A stretch of DNA of 64,000 nucleotides from Chitinophaga caeni (GCF_002557795.1 NZ_CP023777.1:2055001-2119000); one strand, 5' to 3'. Positions 10,960-20,200 are shown, numbered from the stretch's first letter. Numbers and translations: made by a program. The notes: generated by a model from the sequence alone, not told the origin.

Positions 10960-12786
10960 TTACCATCCTGGATTTTGACCATCCCAACCTTGACCATCGC
11001 CGAGGTAGTTTTTACTAACTTCAGCATATGGGAAGGGCACGTAATAATAGCGCGTAGGATACACGCGGTTAATGAATGGAACGATTTCCCAAGAACGTTT
11101 CAAAGTATTATTGATCCTTTTAGCCGTGGTAGCGATACCCCGGAATTGCTTGTTGAGCACTTGATGCGCGGTGAGCCAACGGTTCAGATCATTATAGCGG
11201 TGACCTTCATATGCCAACTCGATCGTACGTTCATTTTGAACGGCTTCCCTGAAAGCTTGTATACCCGCGGGATGCTTATCCGGCATGCCTGCCCTGGCCC
11301 TGATCAAGTTGAGGTATTGTTCTGCTTCGCCATTGGGTCCGCTGTATTCATTGATCGCTTCCGCGTAATTGAGATAGAACTCGGCTAACCTGAATACCGG
11401 CCAAGCAAAATGTGCATCATCCATATTGTTGATACGCGCCACGAACTTGTACACTTCCATGGCATAACCATCCGGCCCGGCATCGCTGCTGGACAATTTA
11501 CCGGCAGTATAACCATCGCCTGCCTTATAATAAGCGAGTACACCGCGGTTGCTGTTATAATACATGCCATCGTAAGCGATTGATTGGTAGAAGCGGGGAT
11601 CGAGGTTCAAGGATTGAATGTAAGCCGGGAAGTCATCCCCGCTTGGATCCAGGGTGAACTTGCTGCCATCCCTTTTTTCGTATAGCTGCATGAACTCGAT
11701 CGGCACATTGTTCTTAACACCCCAGCTGGCAAGACGCAGTTTAGAAGACATATAACGATCCCATTCGAATGCATTTGGCGTGGCGGGCGCTTGATTCTCT
11801 GTATTGACAAGGATCAGCTCCTGGTTAGCGTAAACGTTGTATACGGATTCATAATCGCCGAGGGTAGCATAGGTTTCTCCCGTAGTTAAAGGTGTTCCCG
11901 TATTATAAAGCGAAACTCCCGCTTCCCCGGCATGATTCAATACATCTTTCGCGGCTTGCGCAGCGCGGTTCCAACGTTCTTTATCATAATTGGGATAGCA
12001 TAAAACCGAATCGCGGGCATCGTTATACCGAGCTGCGGAGATGATACTTTTCATATCATCCGGGGTGTTATACTTGGGACTGGCTGCATATAATAATACC
12101 CGAGATTTTAATGCCAGGGCAGCCAATTTAGTCACCTTACCGTAGTCGGTGGAAGGCCTGGTAGGGGGTAACATACCAGCCGCTTGATCGCACCAGCTAA
12201 CGATGCTATCTACCACGGAAGCCACCGAGGCGCGGGGGATTTGTAAGTTCGCAGTTCCATCCAAAGGGGTGGAGACAATAGGTATGCCCGCGTAGTAACG
12301 GAATAACTCGTAATGCTGCATCGCCCTACAGAAAAGCGCTTGGCCACGTACATCTTTTTTCCAGTTTTCATCCCCGTCAACAACTAGATCTACATTTTGA
12401 AATACCAAGTTAGCTTGGCGAATACCGCGGTAATGATCTGAGAAACTGGGATCGCAGGTACCGGATGGGCTCATGTTACCGGTAACATAGGTGCCGGTGT
12501 TAATGGTAGCGGCTGCCCAAGAATATGCCGGGTGTAAAATATATAGTTGGTCAGTGATTGATTCAGGGCGACAATTACCGGGGTTATTGCCGGGAAAATA
12601 ACCTTTGATACAGAGGTTATACATTTGGGCAATAGCGTAGTTGGCCTGTTTTACCGTATGAAAGATCGTATCGGTAGTAACGGCGCCTCCCTTGGGTTTC
12701 TCAAGGAAATCCTTACTACAACTGGAAACGGATATGCTTCCGGTTATCGCCGCGCACAACAATATGAATAAGTATGTTCTTTTCAT
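10960..12786 (-). CDS. SusD/RagB family lipoprotein (SusD1)
   Basis: 608 residues. The signal peptide ends in SVSSC with the lipobox cysteine at residue 23, followed by SKDFLEKPKGG. SusD landmarks include FCRAMQHYELFRYYAGIPIV, the mid-protein LALKSRVLLYAASP, and the C-terminal FRLAEFYLNYAEAINEY, YLNLIRARAGMPD, NERTIELAYEGHRYNDLNRW and YVPFPYAEV. It should bind oligosaccharides at the cell surface as the lid of SusC1, whose gene ends 18 bases upstream. It differs clearly from SusD2, so the operon carries two distinct binding pairs rather than a recent duplication. Confidence 0.95.
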   Translation of the reverse strand: MKRTYLFILLCAAITGSISVSSCSKDFLEKPKGGAVTTDTIFHTVKQANYAIAQMYNLCIKGYFPGNNPGNCRPESITDQLYILHPAYSWAAATINTGTYVTGNMSPSGTCDPSFSDHYRGIRQANLVFQNVDLVVDGDENWKKDVRGQALFCRAMQHYELFRYYAGIPIVSTPLDGTANLQIPRASVASVVDSIVSWCDQAAGMLPPTRPSTDYGKVTKLAALALKSRVLLYAASPKYNTPDDMKSIISAARYNDARDSVLCYPNYDKERWNRAAQAAKDVLNHAGEAGVSLYNTGTPLTTGETYATLGDYESVYNVYANQELILVNTENQAPATPNAFEWDRYMSSKLRLASWGVKNNVPIEFMQLYEKRDGSKFTLDPSGDDFPAYIQSLNLDPRFYQSIAYDGMYYNSNRGVLAYYKAGDGYTAGKLSSSDAGPDGYAMEVYKFVARINNMDDAHFAWPVFRLAEFYLNYAEAINEYSGPNGEAEQYLNLIRARAGMPDKHPAGIQAFREAVQNERTIELAYEGHRYNDLNRWLTAHQVLNKQFRGIATTAKRINNTLKRSWEIVPFINRVYPTRYYYVPFPYAEVSKNYLGDGQGWDGQNPGW

Positions 12787-12804
12787 GTTTTCGTACTTAA
12801 GAGA

Positions 12805-15800
12805 TTAGAAATTGACATTTAACCCGATGTTATACACGCGCGTAAGCGGGTAACCGATGAAATTCAGGTTTTCCGGATCACCCCAAATCTTGTTGGGCGA
12901 CCAGGTCAGCAGGTTATAGCCATTGAGGTAAAAGCGGGCATAGCCGATACCTATTTTTTTAAAGGCTTTCGGTTGTAAGGTGTAACCTATTTCCATGTTC
13001 TTCAGCCTAGTATACGATGTATTGATCAGGAAGAAAGTATTTCTTGCCCCTTGCTTGTTGTAAGCAGCGATGGGGAAGTCGATCGGGTCACCGTTCTGGT
13101 AACGTTCTTCCGTGAAACGGTGTAAATCCACTTCGAATAATGACTCTTGCTTGTTGAAGTGTAGCTGGTTGGCCATAGCGTACTTGGCAACACCGCCGAC
13201 GCCTTGCAATAAAGCAGAGAAGTCAAAGCCCTTATAGCTGAAACCGAACGAAATACCATAGGTAACGCGGGGGATGGAAGTATAACCGGAGCGAACGAAG
13301 TCTTTCTCATTTACGACGCCATCTTCATTTACATCGATCAGCTTCACTTCGCCGGGTTGTAAAGGCACACCGGCATAGCCCAGGTCTTTTTGATAAACCG
13401 TTTCGCCGTTAGCATTGGTATAGGGTTTGCCGGACTTGTCCAAGGCAGGTAGCGGGCTAGAGAGGATCGGGTTCCCGGATCCGTCTAACTCGTATAAATC
13501 GCCCCAGGAAGTGTATAAACCTTCTGCTTGTAAATAAGAACCCTGGTTGATGGGTTTGCCGGTCGCTGCTTGGTATTCTAATCCCGGTACGATAGGCTCG
13601 TCCATGAACACGATCTCGTTCTTGGTATTGGAGATGTTACCTTTTAACCAGTAAGTAAATTTTCCCGGTTTGCTGTTATAACCCACTTCCAATTCGTTTC
13701 CCCAGTTTTTCACAATTCCTAAATTATACGGTGGCAATGTTGCTGCCACGATTTCGGGCACTGTTCCCTTGTAGGAAAGAATGTTGATCCTTTTTTCATT
13801 AAAGTGATCGTAAGTAACGGTTAAGCGGTCGCGGAAGAGTCTCAGCTCGGCCCCGATGTTGGACTTCGTGGCAGTTTCCCAGGTTACGTTCGGGTTTCCC
13901 AGCACGCTTTCCTGCGCACCTTGTACCCAGTTGCGATCATTGAGTGTACCGAAGTTGTAACCACCGGTATAAGACCATGTATCGGGCAAGTACAAATACC
14001 TTGCATCGGTATTGGTACCCGGTATCTTGATATTATCGTTCCCAACTTTACCGATGGATCCCCGGATTTTTAAGTAAGTGATGTAATCGTTTTTAGGGAA
14101 AAAGCTTTCGTTGCTGGCCACCCACCCGGCAGAAAAGGCAGGCAAGAAGCCGAAGCGTTTTCCTTCTGGAAAGTTTTCAGAACCGTTATAGCCCATATTA
14201 AATTCTGCCAGGTACCGGCCATCGAAATTGTAAGTTACCCTTCCTGCCATACCGATGTAGGCATGCGGAAGATCGGGTACATAATTAGGATCGTGGCGTT
14301 TTTCCGCATTGTAGAGCAATAATCCCGTTACATTATGTTTGCCGAAAGAGCGGGCATAATTCATGGAAACCTCCCCGTATACTTTACGCCATTTGCCATT
14401 GTACCAATCGCTCCATCTTTCGGAAGGAGTCACCTCGTTGAGTTGTACCAGGATAGGATCGAGCCTGTCGCCATTAGGATTCTCGCGGATACCGTATAAC
14501 AGTGGGTACGATTTACCGCCGGAACGGCTGGAGAAGTAACTATCGTAAGCAATGCGGCCACCGATAGATAATCCCTGCGTAATGAAATCAAGCTTGTACA
14601 CCGCTTTAATAGTGGAATTAAGTGTACTGTTCTTGGTGATGTTATAGTTGTTCGATGCCGCGATCGCGTATAAGGGATTGAGTTGCTGGTTCTGGTTGGT
14701 AAAAGGCAAGACGAATTTCCCGTCTACCATACCCGGCGATCCGAGGGGCGTTGACCAGAGTATCCTTTTTTCCCAGGTATAACTGTCATTGTCCATACCC
14801 GTGATATCAACGAATTGCGTTCCTATATCAACGGAAATTCTGAAATCTTTATTCACATCGAAATCGAAATTACCGCGGAGGTTGTACCTGTTTTTGGTGA
14901 AGTCCATCTCATCGGAAAAGGGTAGGTAGTCCGTTTTAAATAATCCTTTTTGGTTCAGGTACCCGAATGAAACGAAATATTTCAACGAGTTGGTTCCACC
15001 GCTTACATTGGCATTAAATTGACTTTGCGGCGCATATTTCTTAAATACCTGGTCTTTCCAATTTTGATCCGGGTGAAAATATGGATCATAATATGGATTC
15101 GGTTGACCGTTTTCCAATTTAGGTTTGTTGGCATTGGCATAGTATTTCAGATCTTCTTCTGAAAATAAAAGAACGGCTTCTTTTTGCCAGTTTTCGTCCC
15201 TCTTTTGAACGAAGTCAGCCCAAGAAGTGATGTCGGCATCATTGGCATGGTTGATCCAATAAGATTGGTAGGCAAGTTCATTTTGCAAAGTTGCATACTC
15301 GTAAGAGTTTACGAAATCGGGCATCCTGGCAAAAGAACTAACCGCTGTTTGTGCGCTGGCGCTGATTTTAGGGGCGCCGAGTTTTCCTCTCTTGGTAGTA
15401 ATCAATATTACGCCGTTGGCGCCGCGCACACCGTAGACGGCGGTGGCAGAGGCATCTTTAAGGATACTAAGCGTTTCGATCTCGTTAGGATCGATGTCGT
15501 TGTAAGTATCCCGGGCAACTCCATCCACCATAATCAGCGGCCCTGTATTGCCGGTGTAAGTTCCGACACCACGGACGTATAAAGTGGCCGCATCAGCACC
15601 GGGTTTGCCGGAAGCTTGAATCGCGGTAAGACCGGATAGTCGCCCTGCCAAAGCATTGCTAAGATTAGAAACGGGCGATTGCACTAACTCCTTTGCACTC
15701 ATTTGGGAGATGGCGCCCGTAACGGATTCCTTCTTTTGCTGACCGAAACCTACGACTACAAAATCGTTGAGGTCAACGGAGTTGGGAAGCAGTACAATAT

Positions 15801-16086
15801 TTACGGAAGATTTGCCCTTGATACTGACCTCTTGTTTTTCATAACCGATGAAGGTAACAACGAGCGTTTCAGCATTTTCCGGGACGGGGAATGAAAAGTT
15901 ACCCTTTGTATCCGTAGCTGCACCGGTATTAGAATCTTTCAGCTTGACGGTAACACCTGGCAAGGGGGTGTTTTTATCGTCTTTTACATTCCCGCTGATG
16001 ACCCTCGTTTGTGCATGAACCTGTGCTGCCGTCGCACTTATTAGAAATAATAAGAGCAAGCAGCGTAGAAATTTGGAATTTTTCAT
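12805..16086 (-). CDS. SusC/RagA family TonB-dependent transporter (SusC1)
   Basis: 1093 residues, full-length architecture. A signal peptide spans about 1-25 (ends VHAQ). A carboxypeptidase-regulatory-like domain spans about 28-112 (SGNVKDDKNTPLPGVTV, VTFIGYEKQEVSI). A plug domain spans about 115-235 (DFVVVGFGQQKKESVTGA, LYVRGVGTYTG, IETLSILKDASATAVYGVRG, GVILITTKRG). The rest is the outer-membrane barrel, ending YNIGLNVNF. It is the first gene of the minus-strand block, and its 379-base upstream region is shared with a divergent plus-strand gene and holds a LacI-type palindrome. It works with SusD1 to import glycan oligomers. No anti-sigma-interacting secretin/TonB short N-terminal domain is seen, so control by a FecI/FecR pair is not indicated. 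Confidence 0.96.
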   Translation of the reverse strand: MKNSKFLRCLLLLFLISATAAQVHAQTRVISGNVKDDKNTPLPGVTVKLKDSNTGAATDTKGNFSFPVPENAETLVVTFIGYEKQEVSIKGKSSVNIVLLPNSVDLNDFVVVGFGQQKKESVTGAISQMSAKELVQSPVSNLSNALAGRLSGLTAIQASGKPGADAATLYVRGVGTYTGNTGPLIMVDGVARDTYNDIDPNEIETLSILKDASATAVYGVRGANGVILITTKRGKLGAPKISASAQTAVSSFARMPDFVNSYEYATLQNELAYQSYWINHANDADITSWADFVQKRDENWQKEAVLLFSEEDLKYYANANKPKLENGQPNPYYDPYFHPDQNWKDQVFKKYAPQSQFNANVSGGTNSLKYFVSFGYLNQKGLFKTDYLPFSDEMDFTKNRYNLRGNFDFDVNKDFRISVDIGTQFVDITGMDNDSYTWEKRILWSTPLGSPGMVDGKFVLPFTNQNQQLNPLYAIAASNNYNITKNSTLNSTIKAVYKLDFITQGLSIGGRIAYDSYFSSRSGGKSYPLLYGIRENPNGDRLDPILVQLNEVTPSERWSDWYNGKWRKVYGEVSMNYARSFGKHNVTGLLLYNAEKRHDPNYVPDLPHAYIGMAGRVTYNFDGRYLAEFNMGYNGSENFPEGKRFGFLPAFSAGWVASNESFFPKNDYITYLKIRGSIGKVGNDNIKIPGTNTDARYLYLPDTWSYTGGYNFGTLNDRNWVQGAQESVLGNPNVTWETATKSNIGAELRLFRDRLTVTYDHFNEKRINILSYKGTVPEIVAATLPPYNLGIVKNWGNELEVGYNSKPGKFTYWLKGNISNTKNEIVFMDEPIVPGLEYQAATGKPINQGSYLQAEGLYTSWGDLYELDGSGNPILSSPLPALDKSGKPYTNANGETVYQKDLGYAGVPLQPGEVKLIDVNEDGVVNEKDFVRSGYTSIPRVTYGISFGFSYKGFDFSALLQGVGGVAKYAMANQLHFNKQESLFEVDLHRFTEERYQNGDPIDFPIAAYNKQGARNTFFLINTSYTRLKNMEIGYTLQPKAFKKIGIGYARFYLNGYNLLTWSPNKIWGDPENLNFIGYPLTRVYNIGLNVNF

Positions 16087-16465
16087 AACGCAGATGTCTG
16101 TGAAATTTTGGTTGACTAAGAAAATTTTGATAAAATCTAATACATGTATTTTTTACAATTATTTATACTTTAAGGCGGCACCCAGTAAAAAACTTGCTGC
16201 CCGGTATATGGGCATAAGGAGAGGAAAGGGGCGACCTTCTTCACAACGTGGACGATTTTATATGCTTTTAGTAATGATAATAACTGTCGAATAATGGCAT
16301 GTATTTATTTGACAGCAGGCGGGTAAATTATGATGCCAATTTGATGTTTTCTAATATTATGTTCTCCTGAATTATTTCCGAATATATTGTTCTATTTTCG
16401 AAACGTATGCAAACGATTGCATAAATTCCAGAAATGTTATAATAATTTGAAAATCAATTTTTAAT
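16087..16465. promoter_or_regulatory. Divergent intergenic region, SusC1 operon and unknown membrane gene
   Basis: 379 bases between divergent starts. No protein-coding frame is supported. It should hold the promoters of both the minus-strand glycan operon and the plus-strand gene at 16466. A near -7 box (ATAATTTG) lies close to the plus gene start. No exact TAnnTTTG was found on the minus strand. The clearest signal is the palindrome at 16406-16423, listed separately. Confidence 0.5.
16406..16423. promoter_or_regulatory. LacI/GalR-type operator palindrome
   Basis: TATGCAAACGATTGCATA has perfect 7-bp arms (TATGCAA/TTGCATA) around a central ACGA. Even-length palindromes with a central CG and flanking TGCAA/TTGCA arms are the usual form of LacI/GalR-family operators. 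It lies 43 bases before the start of the divergent membrane gene and about 320 bases before SusC1. Assignment to a LacI-type regulator is inference; no such regulator is encoded in the window. Confidence 0.5.
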
Positions 16466-17722
16466 ATGAAATGTAAAACTGGAAAAGAAGAAATTGTATT
16501 TCTACTGACCAGGGTGCTAGAAAAGTTTGAATTGGAAAGGGGGCAAACGATTATTAGGAATTCGAACCGGAAAAATTACGAGGAAGTAGCGTTCAAATTA
16601 AGCGAGATCAGTAATGAATTACCAAGGAATCAAGAGCATTGGCAGCATCAATTTTACGAACCTGATTACAACCCCAGGCAATTAACTTATCCCCAGCGGA
16701 AATACGACATTACGGGTAATCAAATTAAAGACGCCTATTACAATCAAATTGTTTCAAGGCCGAGACCTTTCCTCGTGGATGCTTGCTATATTTATTTATA
16801 TGGCGTCGGAAGGGTAGGCTTTGAAAAAAATCCACTCGATCCGGGTTTATTGGAATCGGGTGAGTCGAAGCATGAGGAGCACTTGGTACCGGGAGACGAA
16901 ACCGCGTCAAAGCCTTTACGAGATGCCGTTAATGATAAACCTGATCATAAGATATTATTACAACAAAGACGCTTGCTGCTATTCGCCTTAAGTATTTGCT
17001 TAATCACGGTCGCGGGAACATTCGGTTATTTATTTTCTCAGAAACGTGAATGGGCCAAAATAAAAAACGACTTTAACATACTGCCTTACCAACCTACAAA
17101 CGAAGAAGTTGCAGCTATTGAAGGGATTTGGCTATGTTATTCAGGCTCGCCACAGGCAAGGATTACACAACCGTACCGTTATCATGTAGTAGTGCCGAGT
17201 ATATTAGATGTGAAGTATGATGATGGATATTTTACATTCAAAAGATACGATGCCAATTTTGATCATTCCGGCTATATGCAGTTTGAAGCGCCGGGCATAT
17301 TGTCTATCCACTCGTTCTTACTCAATCCTACAGGCGGCATAGAATACCCAAAGCATTCATTGATGTACATCACTTCTAACAGGAAAACGGCCAACGTAAT
17401 TTCTGCCAGTTGGAATTACGATGTAGGGGTGCATAACCAGGTGATCGGTATCAGGGAAGTATATACAAAGGTAGGTAAAGGGGGGACTATCAAGGAGATC
17501 ATGAACGGCTTAGAAAATGGTAGTTGCAATTGTAAGATTATCGAATGGGCTAAAGACGATAATAAGGTGGAATCATTTTACCTTAGAAATCAAAGATTGG
17601 AAACCTTAACAGATTCCAGTTTGATTCCCCTGTTAGATGAACGGAGTATTATACCTGCACAACCCAGTGATGGATTTATATTGACAAAAGATACCGGTGT
17701 TACATTCCCGGGTAACCTGTAG
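16466..17722 (+). CDS. Unrecognised single-span membrane protein
   Basis: 418 residues that I cannot place in a known family. No signal peptide. Residues 1-165 are hydrophilic and probably cytoplasmic, with a coherent segment YDITGNQIKDAYYNQIV followed by RPFLVDACYIYLYGVGR. A basic RR pair precedes one clear transmembrane helix at about 170-192 (LLLFALSICLITVAGTFGYL). The remaining 225 residues, probably periplasmic, look beta-rich (EGIWLCYSGSPQARI, VVVPSILDVKYDDGYFTF) and end with little hydrophobicity. The layout resembles a signalling anchor (cytoplasmic domain, one helix, outer sensor), but the domains do not look like FecR anti-sigma factors. It is divergent from the SusC1 operon, with the LacI-type palindrome between them; a functional link is only suggested by position. 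Confidence 0.75.
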   Translation: MKCKTGKEEIVFLLTRVLEKFELERGQTIIRNSNRKNYEEVAFKLSEISNELPRNQEHWQHQFYEPDYNPRQLTYPQRKYDITGNQIKDAYYNQIVSRPRPFLVDACYIYLYGVGRVGFEKNPLDPGLLESGESKHEEHLVPGDETASKPLRDAVNDKPDHKILLQQRRLLLFALSICLITVAGTFGYLFSQKREWAKIKNDFNILPYQPTNEEVAAIEGIWLCYSGSPQARITQPYRYHVVVPSILDVKYDDGYFTFKRYDANFDHSGYMQFEAPGILSIHSFLLNPTGGIEYPKHSLMYITSNRKTANVISASWNYDVGVHNQVIGIREVYTKVGKGGTIKEIMNGLENGSCNCKIIEWAKDDNKVESFYLRNQRLETLTDSSLIPLLDERSIIPAQPSDGFILTKDTGVTFPGNL

Positions 17723-17795
17723 ATTATAACGTAGTTAGCATATTCTTTCTCTTGATTCCTATAGCTAAAATGGCCATAGCCTGGTCAGAATGTTT

Positions 17796-17803
17796 TATAT
17801 TTG
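17796..17803 (+). promoter_or_regulatory. Bacteroidota -7 box for the M2 peptidase gene
   Basis: TATATTTG matches the Bacteroidota -7 consensus TAnnTTTG. A start of transcription about 7 bases further on would leave a 12-base leader to the ATG at 17822 and would exclude the in-frame TTG at 17801 as start codon. A good -33 TTTG is not seen at the usual spacing. Confidence 0.5.
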
Positions 17804-17821
17804 AAGAAATCAGTTCTTACT

Positions 17822-19636
17822 ATGAAAATTCTTATGCTTTTTCTTAGCATGGCAGTCATCTTTGCTGCATGTCAACCAAAACAAACGGGAAAATCAACAG
17901 AACAAGTTCAAGCGCAAATTTTTTTAGATCAATATAATCAACGGTACCAGGAGCTTTCAAAGGCATCGCAATTAGCGCAATGGCAACTCAATACCCGTAT
18001 TGTTCCCGGCGATACTACTTCCGAGAAATTGGCGGGGGAAGCCGATGAAGCTTACGCGGCTTTTACCGGGAGCAAGGAAAATATAGATTCGGCCAAGAAA
18101 TACTTGGGTTTAAAAGATAAGTTAACGCCTTTGCAAGAGAGGGAATTTGAAACGATACTCTTTTATGCAGGCGCCAGCCCGGCGGTAGCAGGCGATATCG
18201 TACCCCGGAAAATCCAGGCGCAAAACGCGCAAACCGGCTTATTGTACGGTTTTAAATATACTATAGATCAAAAAACTGTAACAACAGGAGAGATCGATGA
18301 AATATTGGAAACATCTCCCGATCTTTCAAAGCGGAGAAAAGCGTGGTTGGCCAGCAAAGAAGTTGGAAAAGTGTTGAAAGAAGGCTTGGATTCTTTACAA
18401 TTTTTAAGGAACAAAAGTGTTCAAACCTTGGGCTATAAAAATTTCTTCGATTATAATGCGAAAGAATACGGCATGGATCAAGACGAAATTTTAGATCTCA
18501 CCCACCGGTTTATCAAGGAAGTGTGGCCACTGTACCGCGAATTACATACTTGGGCTAGGTACGAGCTAGCTAATAAATACCATCAACCGGTGCCTGAATA
18601 CATCCCGGCAGATTGGTTACCTAACCGTTGGGGACAAGATTGGACCCAATTGGTGAACGTAGAAGGCTTGAACATTGATAAAGTATTGCAGGAAAAAGGC
18701 GTAACCTGGATGGCAAAAGAAGGGGAAGCTTTTTATCAAAGTATCGGTTTCGATGCCTTGCCAGGAAGTTTTTGGGCTAAAAGTAGTTTATACCCGGTAC
18801 CTGCCGATTCTCCTTTTACAAAGAACAACCATGCTTCTGCTTGGCATATTGATTTGGATAAAGATGTGAGATCTTTACAAAGTATCACACCTACAACCGG
18901 TTACTGGAGCACTGTTTTGCATGAATTTGGGCATATATTTTATTTCTTATCCTACAGTAATCCAGATGTGCCTTACGTATTGAGAAACGGTGCTAATCGC
19001 GGTTTCCATGAAGCCTTCGGTACGATGATGGGTTTGGCATCCTTGCAAAAACCGTTCTTGGCGGGCAGGGGATTAGTTGCTGCCGATTTGAAAACCAACG
19101 ATACTTTGAAACTGTTACAGGAAGCCTTGGATTATATTGTTCATATTCCGTGGGGAAGTGGTGTGATGACGGAATTTGAATATCAATTGTATGCTAAAAA
19201 CCTGCCTGAAGATGAATATAATAAAGCTTGGTGGGAACTAGTAAAAAAATACCAAGGCATCGTACCGCCCGTTGAACGGGATGAAACATATTGCGATGCC
19301 GCCACGAAAACGCATATCAATGACGATGCCGCGCAATATTATGATTATTCTATCGCGAATATTTTAGTATTTCAATTCCACGAGTACATAGCTAAAAATA
19401 TCCTTAAGCAAGATCCCCATGCTACGAATTATTGGGGCAATAAAGGCGTGGGTGATTTCTTGAAAAAGGTCATGTCCCCGGGAGCCAGTATCGATTGGCG
19501 TGATTTGATGCGATCCACGATACAACAGGATATGAGTGCGCAAGCAATGATGAATTACTTTGAGCCGTTAATGGGCTATTTGAAGAAGGTGAATGCCGGG
19601 AGAGAATACACGTTGCCGGAACAAATAAATTTTTAA
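17822..19636 (+). CDS. M2-family peptidyl-dipeptidase (ACE-like), lipoprotein
   Basis: 604 residues from the ATG chosen here; a longer TTG start at 17801 overlaps the likely -7 box. The N-terminus MKILMLFLSMAVIFAAC is a lipoprotein signal with the cysteine at 17. The zinc site is HEFGH (H367, E368, H371) with a third ligand E397 in GFHEAFG, the HExxH-plus-E arrangement of the M2 (angiotensin-converting-enzyme) family. Family context is kept around it (TTGYWSTVLHEFGHIFYFLS, and the late WWELVKKYQGIVPP). M2 enzymes remove dipeptides from peptide C-termini. As a lipoprotein it probably works in the periplasm or at the outer membrane on imported peptides. Usual length for a bacterial M2 member. 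Followed by the DUF1905 gene after 12 bases, likely one transcript. Confidence 0.92.
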   Translation: MKILMLFLSMAVIFAACQPKQTGKSTEQVQAQIFLDQYNQRYQELSKASQLAQWQLNTRIVPGDTTSEKLAGEADEAYAAFTGSKENIDSAKKYLGLKDKLTPLQEREFETILFYAGASPAVAGDIVPRKIQAQNAQTGLLYGFKYTIDQKTVTTGEIDEILETSPDLSKRRKAWLASKEVGKVLKEGLDSLQFLRNKSVQTLGYKNFFDYNAKEYGMDQDEILDLTHRFIKEVWPLYRELHTWARYELANKYHQPVPEYIPADWLPNRWGQDWTQLVNVEGLNIDKVLQEKGVTWMAKEGEAFYQSIGFDALPGSFWAKSSLYPVPADSPFTKNNHASAWHIDLDKDVRSLQSITPTTGYWSTVLHEFGHIFYFLSYSNPDVPYVLRNGANRGFHEAFGTMMGLASLQKPFLAGRGLVAADLKTNDTLKLLQEALDYIVHIPWGSGVMTEFEYQLYAKNLPEDEYNKAWWELVKKYQGIVPPVERDETYCDAATKTHINDDAAQYYDYSIANILVFQFHEYIAKNILKQDPHATNYWGNKGVGDFLKKVMSPGASIDWRDLMRSTIQQDMSAQAMMNYFEPLMGYLKKVNAGREYTLPEQINF

Positions 19637-19648
19637 CAGGAGGAGAAA

Positions 19649-20119
19649 ATGGAGCCCTTATTTGAAGGAAATATGCAATTGCAGCGGTTTGAAGGGAAAG
19701 GCGGTTGGACATATATACTGCTACCAAAGAACATCCGTGGAAACAACAAGGCATTCGGTGTGCGTAAAGTCAGCGGCTCTATCGATGCCTACAATTTTGA
19801 ACTGGCACATCTAATGCCAATGAAAGGCGGGGATCTTTTCCTGCCGATCAATGCCGGGATACGTAAAAGCATCGGTAAAGAAGCGGGTGACAAGGTTATG
19901 TTGGTTTTGTTTTCTGCCGAGGCGCCTGTAGCAAAGTACCAGGACTTTTTTGATTGCTTGGACGATGAACCCGGGGCAAAAGAGTTTTATAATAGCTTAA
20001 ATAAAGCTGGGCAACAAGCTTACCTGGATTGGATTTTCGAAACAGATTCGAGCGAAGTTCAAGTTGAGCGGATGGTGAAATCCTTGGAAAAACTAAGCAG
20101 GAGATTATTACATAAATAA
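19649..20119 (+). CDS. YdeI/OmpD-associated family protein with DUF1905 domain
   Basis: 156 residues, no signal or membrane span, so cytoplasmic. Residues 1-90 fit the DUF1905 barrel (GWTYILLPKNIRG, VSGSIDAYNFELAHLMPM, FLPINAGIRKSIGKEAGD). Residues 105-156 fit the YdeI helical tail (FYNSLNKAGQQAYLDWI, then a basic ending). The tail is often called bacteriocin-protection/OmpD-associated from YdeI, but the biochemical role of the family is not known. The AGGAGG-like AACAGGAGGAGAAAATGG just before the start is an unusually good Shine-Dalgarno sequence for this genome and fixes the start. It follows the M2 peptidase gene closely, though no functional link is evident. Confidence 0.85.
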   Translation: MEPLFEGNMQLQRFEGKGGWTYILLPKNIRGNNKAFGVRKVSGSIDAYNFELAHLMPMKGGDLFLPINAGIRKSIGKEAGDKVMLVLFSAEAPVAKYQDFFDCLDDEPGAKEFYNSLNKAGQQAYLDWIFETDSSEVQVERMVKSLEKLSRRLLHK

Positions 20120-20146
20120 CGGAAATAATTATTTACAAAGTATAAA

Positions 20147-20200
20147 GAAGCCTTTATAAAGTTCTTGTAACAATGGTTGTAGGAACTTTATAAAGGCTTC
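20147..20200. repeat. Perfect 18-bp inverted repeat with 18-base loop
   Basis: GAAGCCTTTATAAAGTTC at 20147-20164 is repeated as its exact reverse complement at 20183-20200, with an 18-base spacer. It lies 27 bases after the DUF1905 gene. It could terminate that transcript, but no T-tract follows on either strand, and the stem is much longer than the other terminators here. A transposon-derived or extragenic palindromic element is an alternative. Confidence 0.7.

Noticed and set aside
16466-17722. Anti-sigma factor (FecR-type) identity for the divergent membrane gene
   Set aside because: The one-helix layout fits, but neither the N-terminal nor the C-terminal part shows FecR-domain segments, and no ECF sigma gene is adjacent.
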